Assembly: GCA_008015325.1 (NCBI GenBank) | Contig: SSFI01000057.1 | Coordinates: 1-64,000 of the forward strand | Reading direction: 5' to 3' | DNA: 64,000 bases | Source of the DNA: Rheinheimera sp. | Lineage (GTDB): Bacteria; Pseudomonadota; Gammaproteobacteria; Enterobacterales; Alteromonadaceae | In this document: piece by piece, positions 8,076-16,993 of the stretch | Position numbering within the stretch: the first letter of the stretch is position 1 | Layout of the letters: each line of letters opens with the position of its first letter | Notes under the pieces: generated by a model | The model's database searches: none | Seen by the model: only the letters and a program-made list of their open reading frames with translations | What the model was told of the DNA's origin: nothing | Position numbers and translations under genes: made by a program

Positions 8076-8872
8076 CGCCCTAATACTGCACCTGCAGATT
8101 GGTGTTGTTTAAATTGCTGCAAGATGCGCTGATAATCGCCGGAGCGGCGCAGATCGGTTAAACCGCTGTCGAGCGCATCGGCCAGTTGCTGGCTGCGCGG
8201 TGACATGCGGCTAAAGGCGACATAGATATCGCTGACATGGTTCAACTGGCCCTTTTGTAAGCGGATTTGCCGCAGCGCCGGCTGTGCCAGGTAATAGGCC
8301 AGCACGTCATCAAAGAAAATCGCCAGTTCCACTTTGTCGTGCTGCAATAACGAAATCAGCTGCGGATGCGTCGACACTTCGACCAGCTGAAAACGCTTTT
8401 TATGCTGTTCAAACAAATCGCCGTATTCATAACCCAGAATCACCCCGACCACAGTGCCGTCCGGGATCTCCGCGACGGAACGATAGTTTTTGGCAAGCCG
8501 ATGAAAATAAAACGAAGAAGCCGCCTGAAACAGCGGCTGTTGGTGCAGCAGATAATCACGTTCGGTATTGGCCTGGCGCGTCACATTCCAGCAGGCTTCG
8601 GTTTTGCCTTTGGCGGTGTAATGCAAAGCGCGGGCATAAGGCACCACGACGGTCTCTATGTTGTAACCACCGCGGGCAAAGGCGGCGCTGACCAGTTGCG
8701 ATGACAAGCCTTTGCCTTTTTCGTCAGAAAATGGCGGCCAGTTGTCTTCGGCGGCGATCCGCACCGGCAGTTGCTCAGTGGCTGTCTGAAGCTGTGCTGT
8801 TGCGTGTGCGCTGGCCGGTGCGATAAACACCAGCCACAACAACCAATTACAACACAGCTTTACAACCGGCAT
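8072..8872 (-). CDS. Periplasmic solute-binding-like protein (SBP_bac_3 type)
   Basis: 266 residues from the ATG at 8872, which has AGGGG six bases upstream; an ATG at 8932 has no good ribosome site. A signal peptide is followed by VRIAAEDNWPPFSDEKG, the usual first strand of family-3 amino-acid-binding proteins, and by the two-lobe pattern (GTVVGVILGYEYGD at mid-protein). No ABC permease lies nearby, which is common for orphan family-3 proteins of Alteromonadales. The ligand is unknown. Two similar proteins occur at 52.1-53.7 kb. Confidence 0.75.
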   Translation of the reverse strand: MPVVKLCCNWLLWLVFIAPASAHATAQLQTATEQLPVRIAAEDNWPPFSDEKGKGLSSQLVSAAFARGGYNIETVVVPYARALHYTAKGKTEACWNVTRQANTERDYLLHQQPLFQAASSFYFHRLAKNYRSVAEIPDGTVVGVILGYEYGDLFEQHKKRFQLVEVSTHPQLISLLQHDKVELAIFFDDVLAYYLAQPALRQIRLQKGQLNHVSDIYVAFSRMSPRSQQLADALDSGLTDLRRSGDYQRILQQFKQHQSAGAVLGR

Positions 8873-8933
8873 CGGCAACCCCTGCTGAAAAATCCAGTAG
8901 CCAGCATAAAACAAAACCGACCTCGCAAGCAAA

Positions 8934-8950
8934 GCTGTTCCGAAAACAGC
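8934..8950 (-). terminator. Weak hairpin downstream of the metal-efflux operon
   Basis: A 6-bp stem, GCTGTT paired with AACAGC around a 5-base loop, is followed on the minus strand by a short T-rich stretch. It sits 18 bases after the last gene of the operon. Confidence 0.35.
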
Positions 8951-8967
8951 CTGCTTAGCACAAATGT

Positions 8968-9477
8968 TTAATGTTTATGGCCTTTCTCGTCTTCGTGTGC
9001 ATGTTCATGGCCGTGCTCATGCTCGCCTTCGGCTTTGGCCGGCACTGGTTTAAACGGCGTGAACATCGCCTGTTCGCTGATTTCGCCATGTTCGGTTTTG
9101 ATGCTGATATTCACCACGGCTTTTAAATCTTCCGCAGCTGTATAAGCCGCGCTGCCGGCTAACAGGTTATCGCCTGTTGGCAGAAGCTCGGTTTTGGCTT
9201 TCGCTTTGCCGGACACAATCAGCACTGTGGCTTTGGCGTCTTTGGCTGATTGCGGGTTATTGCCGTGGTCCAGCAGGTACAGTTTGACCGCGCTCGGCGC
9301 GCCGGCTTTGGCGTCTTTGGCCAGTACCAGCTCAAAGTGATAAGCACCGGCCATCCGCAGCTGACCGCCATTTGGGCCAACCACAGTATCTAAGTACTCG
9401 TCGGTGTGGGCAAAAGCGGCAGTGCTGAACAGGCCTGCTGCCAACAGCAACGTTTTTACTAATGGCTTAAACATCAT
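8968..9477 (-). CDS. Periplasmic metal-binding protein with His-rich tail
   Basis: About 169 residues from the ATG at 9477, with AGGA eight bases upstream; the earlier TTG at 9495 overlaps the RND gene and lacks a site. A signal peptide (cleaved after AAFA) leads to a small beta-rich domain, and the last 25 residues are almost all His/Glu/Asp (EHEHGHEHAHEDEKGHKH), a clear metal-ion sponge or chaperone. As last gene of the efflux operon it probably delivers metal to the pump or buffers it in the periplasm. The fold is not recognised with certainty. Confidence 0.75.
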   Translation of the reverse strand: MMFKPLVKTLLLAAGLFSTAAFAHTDEYLDTVVGPNGGQLRMAGAYHFELVLAKDAKAGAPSAVKLYLLDHGNNPQSAKDAKATVLIVSGKAKAKTELLPTGDNLLAGSAAYTAAEDLKAVVNISIKTEHGEISEQAMFTPFKPVPAKAEGEHEHGHEHAHEDEKGHKH

Positions 9478-9491
9478 CAATTTCTTCCTTA

Positions 9492-12400
9492 TCAATAAAC
9501 TTCAGATTTATCAGTATTCGCCAGCAAGCGCTCAAGCGGCTCGCGGCCCCATAACCAAAACATCAGCGGCGTCAGTACAGTGTCGAGAATAGTCGAACTG
9601 ACCAGACCGCCAAAAATCACCACCGCCACCGGATGCAGAATCTCTTTGCCCGGTGCGTCAGCCGAAAATAACAACGGCAGCAGTGCAAAAGCTGCCACCA
9701 ACGCCGTCATTAGTACCGGCGTTAAGCGTTCTAACGAACCGCGGATAATCATCGCCTGGCCAAATACTTCGCCTTCAAAGCGGCATAAGTTGATGTAATG
9801 GCTGATTTTTAAGATGCCATTACGCGTCGCAATACCGGCCAGCGTAATAAAACCTACCAGCGTTGCCACCGACAACGGCTGCCCACTGAGCCACAGCGCC
9901 AGCACACTGCCAATCAGCGCCAGCGGGATATTCGCCATGATGATCAAGGTCAGGCGCAGCGACTGATAGCGGCTGTACAGCACCAGCAACATCGCCAGCA
10001 ATGAGCCTAAGGACAACAACGCAATCAGCGACGAAGCTTCCTCCTGCGCCTGAAACTGGCCTTCCAGCACAGTGAAATACCCTTCCGGCAGATTTGCCGC
10101 CGCCAGCACAGCGCGGATATCGGTGACCGCATGGCTTAAATCGCGGCCTTCAACGTTGGCCGACAGCACAATACGCCGCCGGCCATTTTCGCGGCTGATT
10201 TGATTCGGCCCGTCCGATTCCACCACTTCGGCCAAGAGCGCCAGCGGCACTGCGCCTTTGGGCGTCTGAATCAGTAAACCAGTTAACGCCTGCGGTTCGC
10301 GCGCGCCGTCCGGCAGGCGCAGCAGCAAATCAAAACGGCGTTCATTACTGACCAGCTGGCTGAGCTTCACGCCATCGATTTGTTGCTGCAGGCTATGCAG
10401 CAGCTCACCGGGCGCCACGCCATAAGCGGCGGCTTTTTGATAATCGACCCGTACTTTCAGCTGTGGGATTAACACCTGCTTTTCCAGCGTCAGATCAGTC
10501 ACACCTTCGACTTTGCCAAGCTCGGCCTGCAAACTGGCTCCCAGTGCCCGCAAAGTTGCGATATCGTCGCCAAACACTTTCACCGCAATTTGCGCCCGTA
10601 CGCCGGAGAGTAAATGGTCGAGCCGGTGCGAGATCGGCTGGCCGACGCTGACACTGCCCGGCAACACCGATAACACACGGCGGATCTCGGCTAACACTTC
10701 CTCGCGCGGCCGCTCTGATGGTTTCAGATCGACGTCAATTTCACCGTAATGCACGCCTTCGGCATGCTCGTCCAGCTCAGCCCGGCCAGTGCGCCGGCCG
10801 ACTTGTGTTACTTCCGGCACCTGCAATAACAGCTGTTCAGCGAGCGCGCCGATTTTGTTCGATTCACTGAGCGCAGTACCCGGCTGCAACAGCAGGTTGA
10901 TGGTCAGCGTGCCTTCGTTAAAGGCCGGCAGGAAACTACGGGCAAACAGCGGCACCGCACTGGCTGCCGCCACCACGGCGATCAGTGCCACCGCCAGCAG
11001 ACTACGCACATGGCCAAAGGACCAGCGCAGCAGCTGCTCGTCGCGTTTTTTCAGCAGCCGCACCAGCGCGCTGTCGCCATGTTGTTTTTGCGTGAGACCC
11101 GGCAACAGGTAATAACACAGCACCGGCGTCACCGTAATCGCCACCAGCATACTGGCCAGAATCGAAGTGATATAAGCGATACCAAGCGGGCTGAATAGCC
11201 GGCCTTCAATGCCGGATAAGGCAAACAGCGGCACAAACACCAGCACCACTATCAAAGTTGCATACACCACACCGCTACGCACTTCACCGGACGCATCGGC
11301 AATCACCAGCAAAACCGGCGCAGGCACAGCTTTTTGTGCATTTTCTTTTAGGCGGCGCAGCACGTTTTCCACATCGACCACGGCGTCGTCGACCAGCTCA
11401 CCAAGCGCAATCGCCAGGCCACCGAGTGTCATGGTATTGATCGACAAGCCAAAATAACGGAACACCAGCACGGCGGTTAATAAACTGAGCGGTATCGCCA
11501 ACAGCGAAATCGCCGTGGTGCGGCTATTGAGTAAAAACATAAACAGGATGATAGCGACCATCAGCGCGCCGTCGCGCAGCGCTTCGATGACGTTATCAAT
11601 AGAATTATTAATAAAATCAGCCTGTTTAAATAAAAACACCGGCGCTTCGACGCCTGCTGGCAAGCCTTTGCTCAGTTCCGCCACCGCCGCTTCAATCTGT
11701 TTGGTCAGCGCCACGCTGTCGGCGGCCGGTTGTTTTTGCACCGATAAAATCACCGCCGGTTTGCCTTTATAACCACCGTCGCCGCGTTTGGTAGCGGCGA
11801 CGACTTCCACGTTGGCCAGTTGGCTCAGCAGCACCGGCTGGTCGTTTTGCACAGTCACAACTAACTGCTGCAAATCCGCTAAATCAGTGGTGCGGCCAAT
11901 ATTGCGAATCAGCCACTCGCGGCCCTGCGCTTCTAAAAAACCACCGCTGCTGTTGGCACCAAAGCCGGTCAGCGCCTGTTCGATTTGATTGAGGCTGACA
12001 CCCAGCGCCGCCATTTGTGCGGCGACAGGCTCGACCCGGAATTGCCGCACTTCGCCACCGATTGGGATCACCTGCGCTACACCTGGAATGCTGAGTAAAC
12101 GCGGCCGCACCACCCAGTCGGCAAACTCGCGCACCAGCATCGGGCTGACTTGGTCCGGATCGGCCGGGATCGCCAGCAACAGAATTTCGCCCATGATGGA
12201 CGACACAGGCCCAAGTTGCGGCACTACGCCTTCTGGCAGCTGTTCGCCAGCCAGGCTTAAACGCTCGGCCACCATCTGGCGGTTGCGGTAAATGTCTGAG
12301 CCCCAGTCAAATTCGATATAGAGCACCGACAGCCCAACGCCCGACACCGAGCGTACCCGGCTGACGCCAGGCATGCCATTCATGCTGGTCTCGAGCGGGA

Positions 12401-12599
12401 AACTGACTAACTGTTCCACTTCTTCCGGCGCCATACCGCCAGCTTCGGTGAGCAAAGTGACTGTAGGTTTATTCAAATCAGGAAAAACATCGACCGGCAG
12501 CTGGCGCAGGCTGAAACTGCCGTAAATCAGCAGGATCAAAGCCGCCCCAAGGACAAACAGGCGTTGCCGCAAACAGAGCCGGATCAGCGCGTTAAACAT
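9492..12599 (-). CDS. Heavy-metal efflux RND pump (CusA/CzcA family)
   Basis: 1035 residues, full length for the inner-membrane trimeric HME-RND pump that exports metal ions by proton antiport. The N-terminus shows PVDVFPDLNKPTVTLLTEA and the first membrane helix. The fourth-helix proton-relay motif reads GELVDDAVVDVENVLRR. A second large periplasmic loop and six C-terminal helices follow. It sits 2 bases after the adaptor gene and its stop overlaps the next reading frame. The metal cannot be fixed from the pump sequence, but the CusR-type box before the operon favours copper/silver. No outer-membrane factor gene (CusC/CzcC) is present, so a TolC-like partner must come from elsewhere. Confidence 0.9.
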   Translation of the reverse strand: MFNALIRLCLRQRLFVLGAALILLIYGSFSLRQLPVDVFPDLNKPTVTLLTEAGGMAPEEVEQLVSFPLETSMNGMPGVSRVRSVSGVGLSVLYIEFDWGSDIYRNRQMVAERLSLAGEQLPEGVVPQLGPVSSIMGEILLLAIPADPDQVSPMLVREFADWVVRPRLLSIPGVAQVIPIGGEVRQFRVEPVAAQMAALGVSLNQIEQALTGFGANSSGGFLEAQGREWLIRNIGRTTDLADLQQLVVTVQNDQPVLLSQLANVEVVAATKRGDGGYKGKPAVILSVQKQPAADSVALTKQIEAAVAELSKGLPAGVEAPVFLFKQADFINNSIDNVIEALRDGALMVAIILFMFLLNSRTTAISLLAIPLSLLTAVLVFRYFGLSINTMTLGGLAIALGELVDDAVVDVENVLRRLKENAQKAVPAPVLLVIADASGEVRSGVVYATLIVVLVFVPLFALSGIEGRLFSPLGIAYITSILASMLVAITVTPVLCYYLLPGLTQKQHGDSALVRLLKKRDEQLLRWSFGHVRSLLAVALIAVVAAASAVPLFARSFLPAFNEGTLTINLLLQPGTALSESNKIGALAEQLLLQVPEVTQVGRRTGRAELDEHAEGVHYGEIDVDLKPSERPREEVLAEIRRVLSVLPGSVSVGQPISHRLDHLLSGVRAQIAVKVFGDDIATLRALGASLQAELGKVEGVTDLTLEKQVLIPQLKVRVDYQKAAAYGVAPGELLHSLQQQIDGVKLSQLVSNERRFDLLLRLPDGAREPQALTGLLIQTPKGAVPLALLAEVVESDGPNQISRENGRRRIVLSANVEGRDLSHAVTDIRAVLAAANLPEGYFTVLEGQFQAQEEASSLIALLSLGSLLAMLLVLYSRYQSLRLTLIIMANIPLALIGSVLALWLSGQPLSVATLVGFITLAGIATRNGILKISHYINLCRFEGEVFGQAMIIRGSLERLTPVLMTALVAAFALLPLLFSADAPGKEILHPVAVVIFGGLVSSTILDTVLTPLMFWLWGREPLERLLANTDKSEVY

Positions 12600-12601
12600 G
12601 C

Positions 12602-13777
12602 TTACCTCACCTGTGCCAGTAATGACGCGGCCTGCACCACGACGCGGTCGCCGTCATGTAAACCACTGACCACCACCACTTCGCTGGCGCTTAACGGTTC
12701 TACCCGCACTTTTTGCGCGATAAACCGCTCTGGCGCCTGATGCACCCAGACCGCGGTTTCACCGTTGTCGAGTTTTTGCAGCGCGCTGCGCGGCACTGTC
12801 ATGCCGTTGATTTGTTTGCCGGTGGCGACTTCCACTAACAGCGGCTGACCGACGGTTAAATCCAGGGTGGCGGCGGGCTTGCTGTGATCGATACTGAACC
12901 ATAGCGGCTGCGCCTGTTGTTGCAGCTGCAGGCTTTTGCCACGGAAACTTAAACTAAAGGCATGGCTGTCCTGCGATTCAGCTGCCGCCGGAAACCGTGC
13001 ACTGGCGTGGCTGTCGGCAGTGAGGTTCAGCCCGCTGTGGGCCGGCAGCGCCGGATAGGCCAGCGCTTCAACTAACAGCTGCGCCGGTTCAATAATTTGA
13101 AACAGCGCGTCGCGGCTATCCACCACCTGACCACTTTGTTTAAACACTGTGCTGACCACACCGCCAACCGGCGCCACCACCGCAATACCCGCGCCTGTGC
13201 CTTTGGCGGCAAAACTACGCCGCGCCTGCAGGCCTTTCAGTTCAATCTGCGCTGTGGTCAGTTCGTTACGCGGCACCAAAGCGCCCAGCGTGCTAAAGCG
13301 CTGCACCCGGTCTTTGGCGAGCGCAATCTGCGCGTCCAGTTCGGCCAATAACGCCTGCTGGTTACTGCGGTCCAGCGTGGTATCGACCGGCTGCAAATAC
13401 GCCAGCACCTGACCGGCTTTTACGCTTTGGCCCAGCGTCGGCCAGCCATCCGGCCCGGCGCTTAATACGCCAAGCTGCGCTGCTTCGACTAAGCCGGCAA
13501 AAGCCGGGTCAACTATCACTTTGCCTTGTAATTCAATTTGTTGTGGAAGTGTCGCCGCTTTTACCAAACGGGTGCGTAGTTGCCATAACTGCTGGGCGGA
13601 TTTGGGGATATATAAACTGCCGTCACTTAACCGGCGCGGCTGCTCGCCGGTGGCCTGCGCTAATGGTGCCGGCGCATGGGAATGGTCTTCACCGCCGTGG
13701 GCTCGGGCGGATTGGGTGAATAGTTGCTGGCTAAGAAGCAACAGCGCCAGGGTGCTGAGGGTTTTTATCAGTTTCAT
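12602..13777 (-). CDS. RND efflux periplasmic adaptor (CusB/CzcB type)
   Basis: 391 residues from an ATG overlapping the stop of the upstream gene (ATGA). A signal peptide is followed by an AHGGEDHSHA metal-binding segment. Next come the lipoyl/barrel-sandwich halves (about 105-150 and 215-250), with a helical hairpin between them (about 150-215, QQALLAELDAQIALAKDRVQ), and C-terminal beta-barrel and membrane-proximal domains. It bridges the pump and an outer-membrane channel. The His-rich N-terminus is typical of heavy-metal adaptors. Confidence 0.88.
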   Translation of the reverse strand: MKLIKTLSTLALLLLSQQLFTQSARAHGGEDHSHAPAPLAQATGEQPRRLSDGSLYIPKSAQQLWQLRTRLVKAATLPQQIELQGKVIVDPAFAGLVEAAQLGVLSAGPDGWPTLGQSVKAGQVLAYLQPVDTTLDRSNQQALLAELDAQIALAKDRVQRFSTLGALVPRNELTTAQIELKGLQARRSFAAKGTGAGIAVVAPVGGVVSTVFKQSGQVVDSRDALFQIIEPAQLLVEALAYPALPAHSGLNLTADSHASARFPAAAESQDSHAFSLSFRGKSLQLQQQAQPLWFSIDHSKPAATLDLTVGQPLLVEVATGKQINGMTVPRSALQKLDNGETAVWVHQAPERFIAQKVRVEPLSASEVVVVSGLHDGDRVVVQAASLLAQVR

Positions 13778-14364
13778 ACGGCTGCCCCCGCGTTTTTGCC
13801 GGGAGTTTTGCGTTGGCGTGACAGCCGCCAAATCAGCAAACCAACGAACAGCACCCCCACTCCAATCACATATTGGGTGCTGTATTCAGTCCAGCTGTGT
13901 TGATGTTCAACGGTGTTGCTGTGTGGGGTTAAATCGAGTTTGGTATTGAGCAAATCAATATCATCGCCGGCCTCGATAGTGAGCGCGATGGCGTGGCTCG
14001 TGGCGGGTAAGGTTTTGACGTCAAGCTGATACAACCCAGGCTGCAGCATTTTGGCGGTACCGCTAAAGGCTGAACTGCTGAGTTCAATCACCGCATCTTT
14101 CACCGGGCTGTTGTCGGCATAATAATCGAGGTAGATTTGCAGGTGGGTGTCGGCGTTATTTTCTGAAACCTCTGGCGCCACCAGCACCAGCTCAAACAAC
14201 TCCGAATTAGCATAAGCCCGCCGGCTCTGTCCTTCCGCCGGCAGCGCTAACGCCGCTTTGTCTTCATCACCGTGATCTTCGCCACCATGAGCGAGCGCGT
14301 GTTGCGGTGCAGCAAGCAAACAAATTGTCAGCGCCCAACGCCTGACCAAACCCCAAACCATCAT
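13774..14364 (-). CDS. Membrane-anchored periplasmic protein of the metal-efflux operon
   Basis: About 196 residues. Two adjacent ATGs (14364, 14361) follow GGGG by 4 and 7 bases, and either may be used. A signal peptide precedes an AHGGEDHGDED metal-ligand motif, then a beta-rich domain of about 110 residues with an FixH/CopC-like look, and a single C-terminal membrane helix (YVIGVGVLFVGLLIWRLS). It is first in the operon, and its stop overlaps the adaptor start. The same HGGEDH motif opens the adaptor, which suggests they share a metal. No named family could be assigned. Confidence 0.65.
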   Translation of the reverse strand: MMVWGLVRRWALTICLLAAPQHALAHGGEDHGDEDKAALALPAEGQSRRAYANSELFELVLVAPEVSENNADTHLQIYLDYYADNSPVKDAVIELSSSAFSGTAKMLQPGLYQLDVKTLPATSHAIALTIEAGDDIDLLNTKLDLTPHSNTVEHQHSWTEYSTQYVIGVGVLFVGLLIWRLSRQRKTPGKNAGAAV

Positions 14365-14436
14365 AAAACCCCAGTCCAGAACAATTCCGAGACTGGCAGT
14401 GTGCCAAAGCCCGCCCAACAACGACCTGACAGCAAG

Positions 14437-14452
14437 ATGACAAAATTGTCAT
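14437..14452 (-). promoter_or_regulatory. CusR/CopR-type box (ATGACAA-AA-TTGTCAT)
   Basis: A perfect inverted repeat of 7 bp with a 2-bp spacer lies 73 bases upstream of the first gene of the metal operon. It matches the core of the E. coli CusR box (ATGACAA-N2-TTGTCAT) at every defined position. It implies control by a copper/silver-responsive CusS/CusR-type two-component system encoded elsewhere. Confidence 0.75.
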
Positions 14453-14772
14453 GTTGGGGCTTGGTAAATAGGGGGTTGCATTGGGGCCGGTGATCGCACG
14501 ATGGCTCCTGCCCGAAATTCATCTGTCTGATATACCGCGAAAACCACAAACACCCAACACAGTGTGCAAACCCAACACCGCCACCACTGCGTTCGCCCGT
14601 TCGCGCCTCCCGCACTCACTCTTGATCGCTCACTCCGCGGATGCCGATGCCGGGCTTGTTGGGGTTTGGGGATGGCGGCTTTGAGCGATAAGCGGACAAT
14701 CCCAATATATTATGTACGGCGTGTGACGCCCAGCGGGCTTCGCGACCGTACCTACACTCAAATCGGGGCAGT

Positions 14773-14800
14773 AGGTACCGGCAAGCAACGCGCCGCCGTA
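14773..14800 (+). repeat. 28-base dispersed repeat, copy 1
   Basis: It matches the reverse complement of 17288-17315 at 24 of 28 positions. In both places a CGTGTGACG-type 14-mer lies within about 60 bases, so the two loci share more than one module, in different relative orientation. Confidence 0.7.
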
Positions 14801-14890
14801 CAATTAAGCCCCTGTTTTATTTCCGCTTTTGGGACAAAGTGACGATTCAAATGAACTCGCAAAACGGCCGGACGATTACAAAAGCAGACC

Positions 14891-14914
14891 CTCTGCGGCA
14901 GGGATGCCGCAGAG
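14891..14914. repeat. Perfect 10-bp stem hairpin, REP-like
   Basis: CTCTGCGGCA-GGGA-TGCCGCAGAG forms a perfect stem with a 4-base loop, followed by GAGCCTACATGGAAGTATTC. There is no T-run, so it is unlikely to be a simple terminator. It has the look of a dispersed palindromic element. I recall similar text in related genomes but cannot verify copy number. Confidence 0.55.
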
Positions 14915-15071
14915 GAGCCTACATGGAAGTATTCACGGCGTGTCTGCGTTGTAGTTGTCTGTGCCGTTTGCTACGGATTCGCCCCCAAATTTTTCTATAA
15001 TCCACGTTGCGCAGCGGCCGGAACTTGGTCAATTAAAGATCGAGACAGCAAAAACACAGAAAATAGCTTCC

Positions 15072-15314
15072 TCACCGCCCAAACACACAAACCCGATTCC
15101 GGGCCTCAGCTTTTGCCTGCATCATCGCCAAGTCGGCCTGATGCAGTAAGTTGCCCAATAAGGTGTCCGGGTCAAATTCCGCTGGGAAGTGTGACAGCTA
15201 GGTGATGCCGAAACTGGCGGTGCATTGGATGTCGTCGTTGGCGGTGCCGTGCTCAAAACCGGCGAGTAGCCGTTCTACCAGATGCCAGGCGGCGGCTTTA
15301 TCCGTATCTGGCAG
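15072..15314 (-). pseudogene. Decayed C-terminal fragment of a GGDEF (diguanylate cyclase-like) domain
   Basis: The minus-strand frame reads LPDTDKAAAWHLVERLLAGF, then CTASFGIT, an in-frame TAG (15198-15200), then LLGNLLHQADLAMMQAKAEA and RNRVCVFGR before a TGA. ASFGIT, the QADLAMYQAK-like helix and GRNRVCVF are the end of the GGDEF fold. The N-terminal half with the active GGDEF loop is missing, and the neighbouring GT61 gene begins 16 bases past its broken edge. Confidence 0.75.
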
Positions 15315-15329
15315 TTACCTAAAAATCTT

Positions 15330-16889
15330 TTACTCAGAGGTTACGTAGCCCAGAATCTGACCATATTCAACATAATGTTGCAATGGTTCTAAATTTTTAA
15401 GCTTAACATCCTGATATCTGTTTAAATAATATTCCACATTAAAATTGGGGTTTGGATTTAAATTATTCTTCCAACCCTTTAAAAAATAATGAGACACAGG
15501 ATCCAGACTTTCATTATACCCATTAACAAACTGACTCATGTAAAATTTTGAATCAAAATAGACACTTGGGTTTCGCCCTTCTTTCCACCCAAACTTTTTA
15601 TAATGAGCTAGCGCCTTTACACCTGCAGCCTTTACGTCAGGATTACATGCCAGATAATAATCTTCATCAAATATTCCCAACTTCTGAATGTGAATCCAAT
15701 TATCATAGATGCATTTGTTATCCGCTATCGCACTGCTTACCTCAGCGGACAGCTCTCTAATCACTTTCAATTTTTTATAAAGAGAACTATTACCCCAAAC
15801 ATGAGAAGGTAGAATATTAATCCATTTCAAAATGTCATCATTTCGAACATTCTCATATTTTTTTTGATCCCACACACTCTCAAGATCAAAACCCAATCGT
15901 TTAAATTTTTTAAAAAAACTATCACTTATATTTAAAATAGTCAACCCATTATTATGGGCAATTTCCGGGTGACAATATAAAACATATTCTATAGAGCTGA
16001 TATAGCTTAAAGATTTGGCTCGCGGTAATATCACACTCCGACAGAAAAACCCATAAGCCATCATCAATGTTCTTCGGGTAAGAACAACAACATCACCGAT
16101 ACCAGTACCTACCAACTGTAACAAATGCACAGCGGAGCCCTCGGCAAAGATAAGCTTTTCGGCCTGCCGGCAAAAATTTATCTGCATTTCCAACGAATAC
16201 TCTTCAGGTCGTATAACAAGGACCCCAAGATCTTTCATTACTTCTTCTAAATAACGCTCTCCAGCGATCCCGCCCATTAAATAATTCGTGCGCGAAAAGT
16301 ATATTGCTCCATAACGTTTCTCTACCGGAGGATGTAATGAATCTATTAGTTTAAGATAACTTTTAGACGGCTTTCCATCATAACGTCGCTCAGCCTGTGG
16401 ATAGACAATCATTTCTTTAACAAGTGTTGGCTTATTAATAAATCGTACGTTTTCCTTTTTGGCTCCAAAATTACTGACTATCTGCCAAAAGAAAGGCGGA
16501 ATAGAATTTAAATCCATCCTTTCAGACAGAGAGAATAATAAAAATTTATCTGGATGTTTTGCCGCAGAAACTGCAATCCGCATTGAATAATCTGAAATCA
16601 TATGACCGAAATGTTGTGATACATGCCCACACCACACACCACTATCAATCGTATCGCAAATTTCTTTCGGCTCAGAATTCTCTTCAAAAACGATAGGAAT
16701 AATCCCAATACAATGTCTGACATAGCGAGGAACATTTTTATCATATACAGGACCACCAGCAATTACGCGAATTTTTCCGGAAAGAAATGAAAATTTAGCG
16801 TTATTCCAACTCGATACCGAAGTCGTTGGCATAATAACGATATTATTAAAAATTTTATTTTTAAAAGCATTGATACTCATAAAAACCAT
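15330..16889 (-). CDS. GT61-like glycosyltransferase with C-terminal repeat modules
   Basis: 519 residues. The middle part has the pattern of the DUF563/GT61 family: a start of substrate-loop text AIYFSRTNYLMGGIAGER, then FCRQAEKLIFAEGSAVHLLQ and DVVVLTRR. From about residue 410 three imperfect modules follow (FDEDYYLACNPDVKAAG, FDSKFYMSQF and FNVEYYLNRYQDV, each ending near HY..G). Such modules are known as tails on surface-polysaccharide glycosyltransferases. The gene is strikingly AT-rich compared with its neighbours and stands alone among pseudogenes and IS relics, so recent transfer is likely. Donor and acceptor sugars are unknown. Confidence 0.75.
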   Translation of the reverse strand: MVFMSINAFKNKIFNNIVIMPTTSVSSWNNAKFSFLSGKIRVIAGGPVYDKNVPRYVRHCIGIIPIVFEENSEPKEICDTIDSGVWCGHVSQHFGHMISDYSMRIAVSAAKHPDKFLLFSLSERMDLNSIPPFFWQIVSNFGAKKENVRFINKPTLVKEMIVYPQAERRYDGKPSKSYLKLIDSLHPPVEKRYGAIYFSRTNYLMGGIAGERYLEEVMKDLGVLVIRPEEYSLEMQINFCRQAEKLIFAEGSAVHLLQLVGTGIGDVVVLTRRTLMMAYGFFCRSVILPRAKSLSYISSIEYVLYCHPEIAHNNGLTILNISDSFFKKFKRLGFDLESVWDQKKYENVRNDDILKWINILPSHVWGNSSLYKKLKVIRELSAEVSSAIADNKCIYDNWIHIQKLGIFDEDYYLACNPDVKAAGVKALAHYKKFGWKEGRNPSVYFDSKFYMSQFVNGYNESLDPVSHYFLKGWKNNLNPNPNFNVEYYLNRYQDVKLKNLEPLQHYVEYGQILGYVTSE

Positions 16890-16993
16890 TTCTTTGATGC
16901 TTGGTTAATTCAGATTGCAAACGCTGGGCCTTTTAATTCCCCCGAGGGATTCACAGAATGCTTTTTTGAAACAAAGGCTGGAACGCGGCAGGT

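Larger units (their letters stand above)
14453..15071. other. Gene-poor stretch with dispersed repeat fragments
   Basis: I find no convincing coding frame here. The stretch holds a single copy of the 14-bp repeat core (CGTGTGACGCCCAG at 14720), a 28-base block (14773-14800) that recurs inverted at 17288-17315, and a strong hairpin at 14891-14914. Together with the following GGDEF remnant it looks like a decayed intergenic island. Confidence 0.6.

Noticed and set aside
10463..12291. Several open frames on the plus strand opposite the RND pump gene
   Set aside because: They are shadows of a GC-rich coding sequence and have no domains or ribosome sites.
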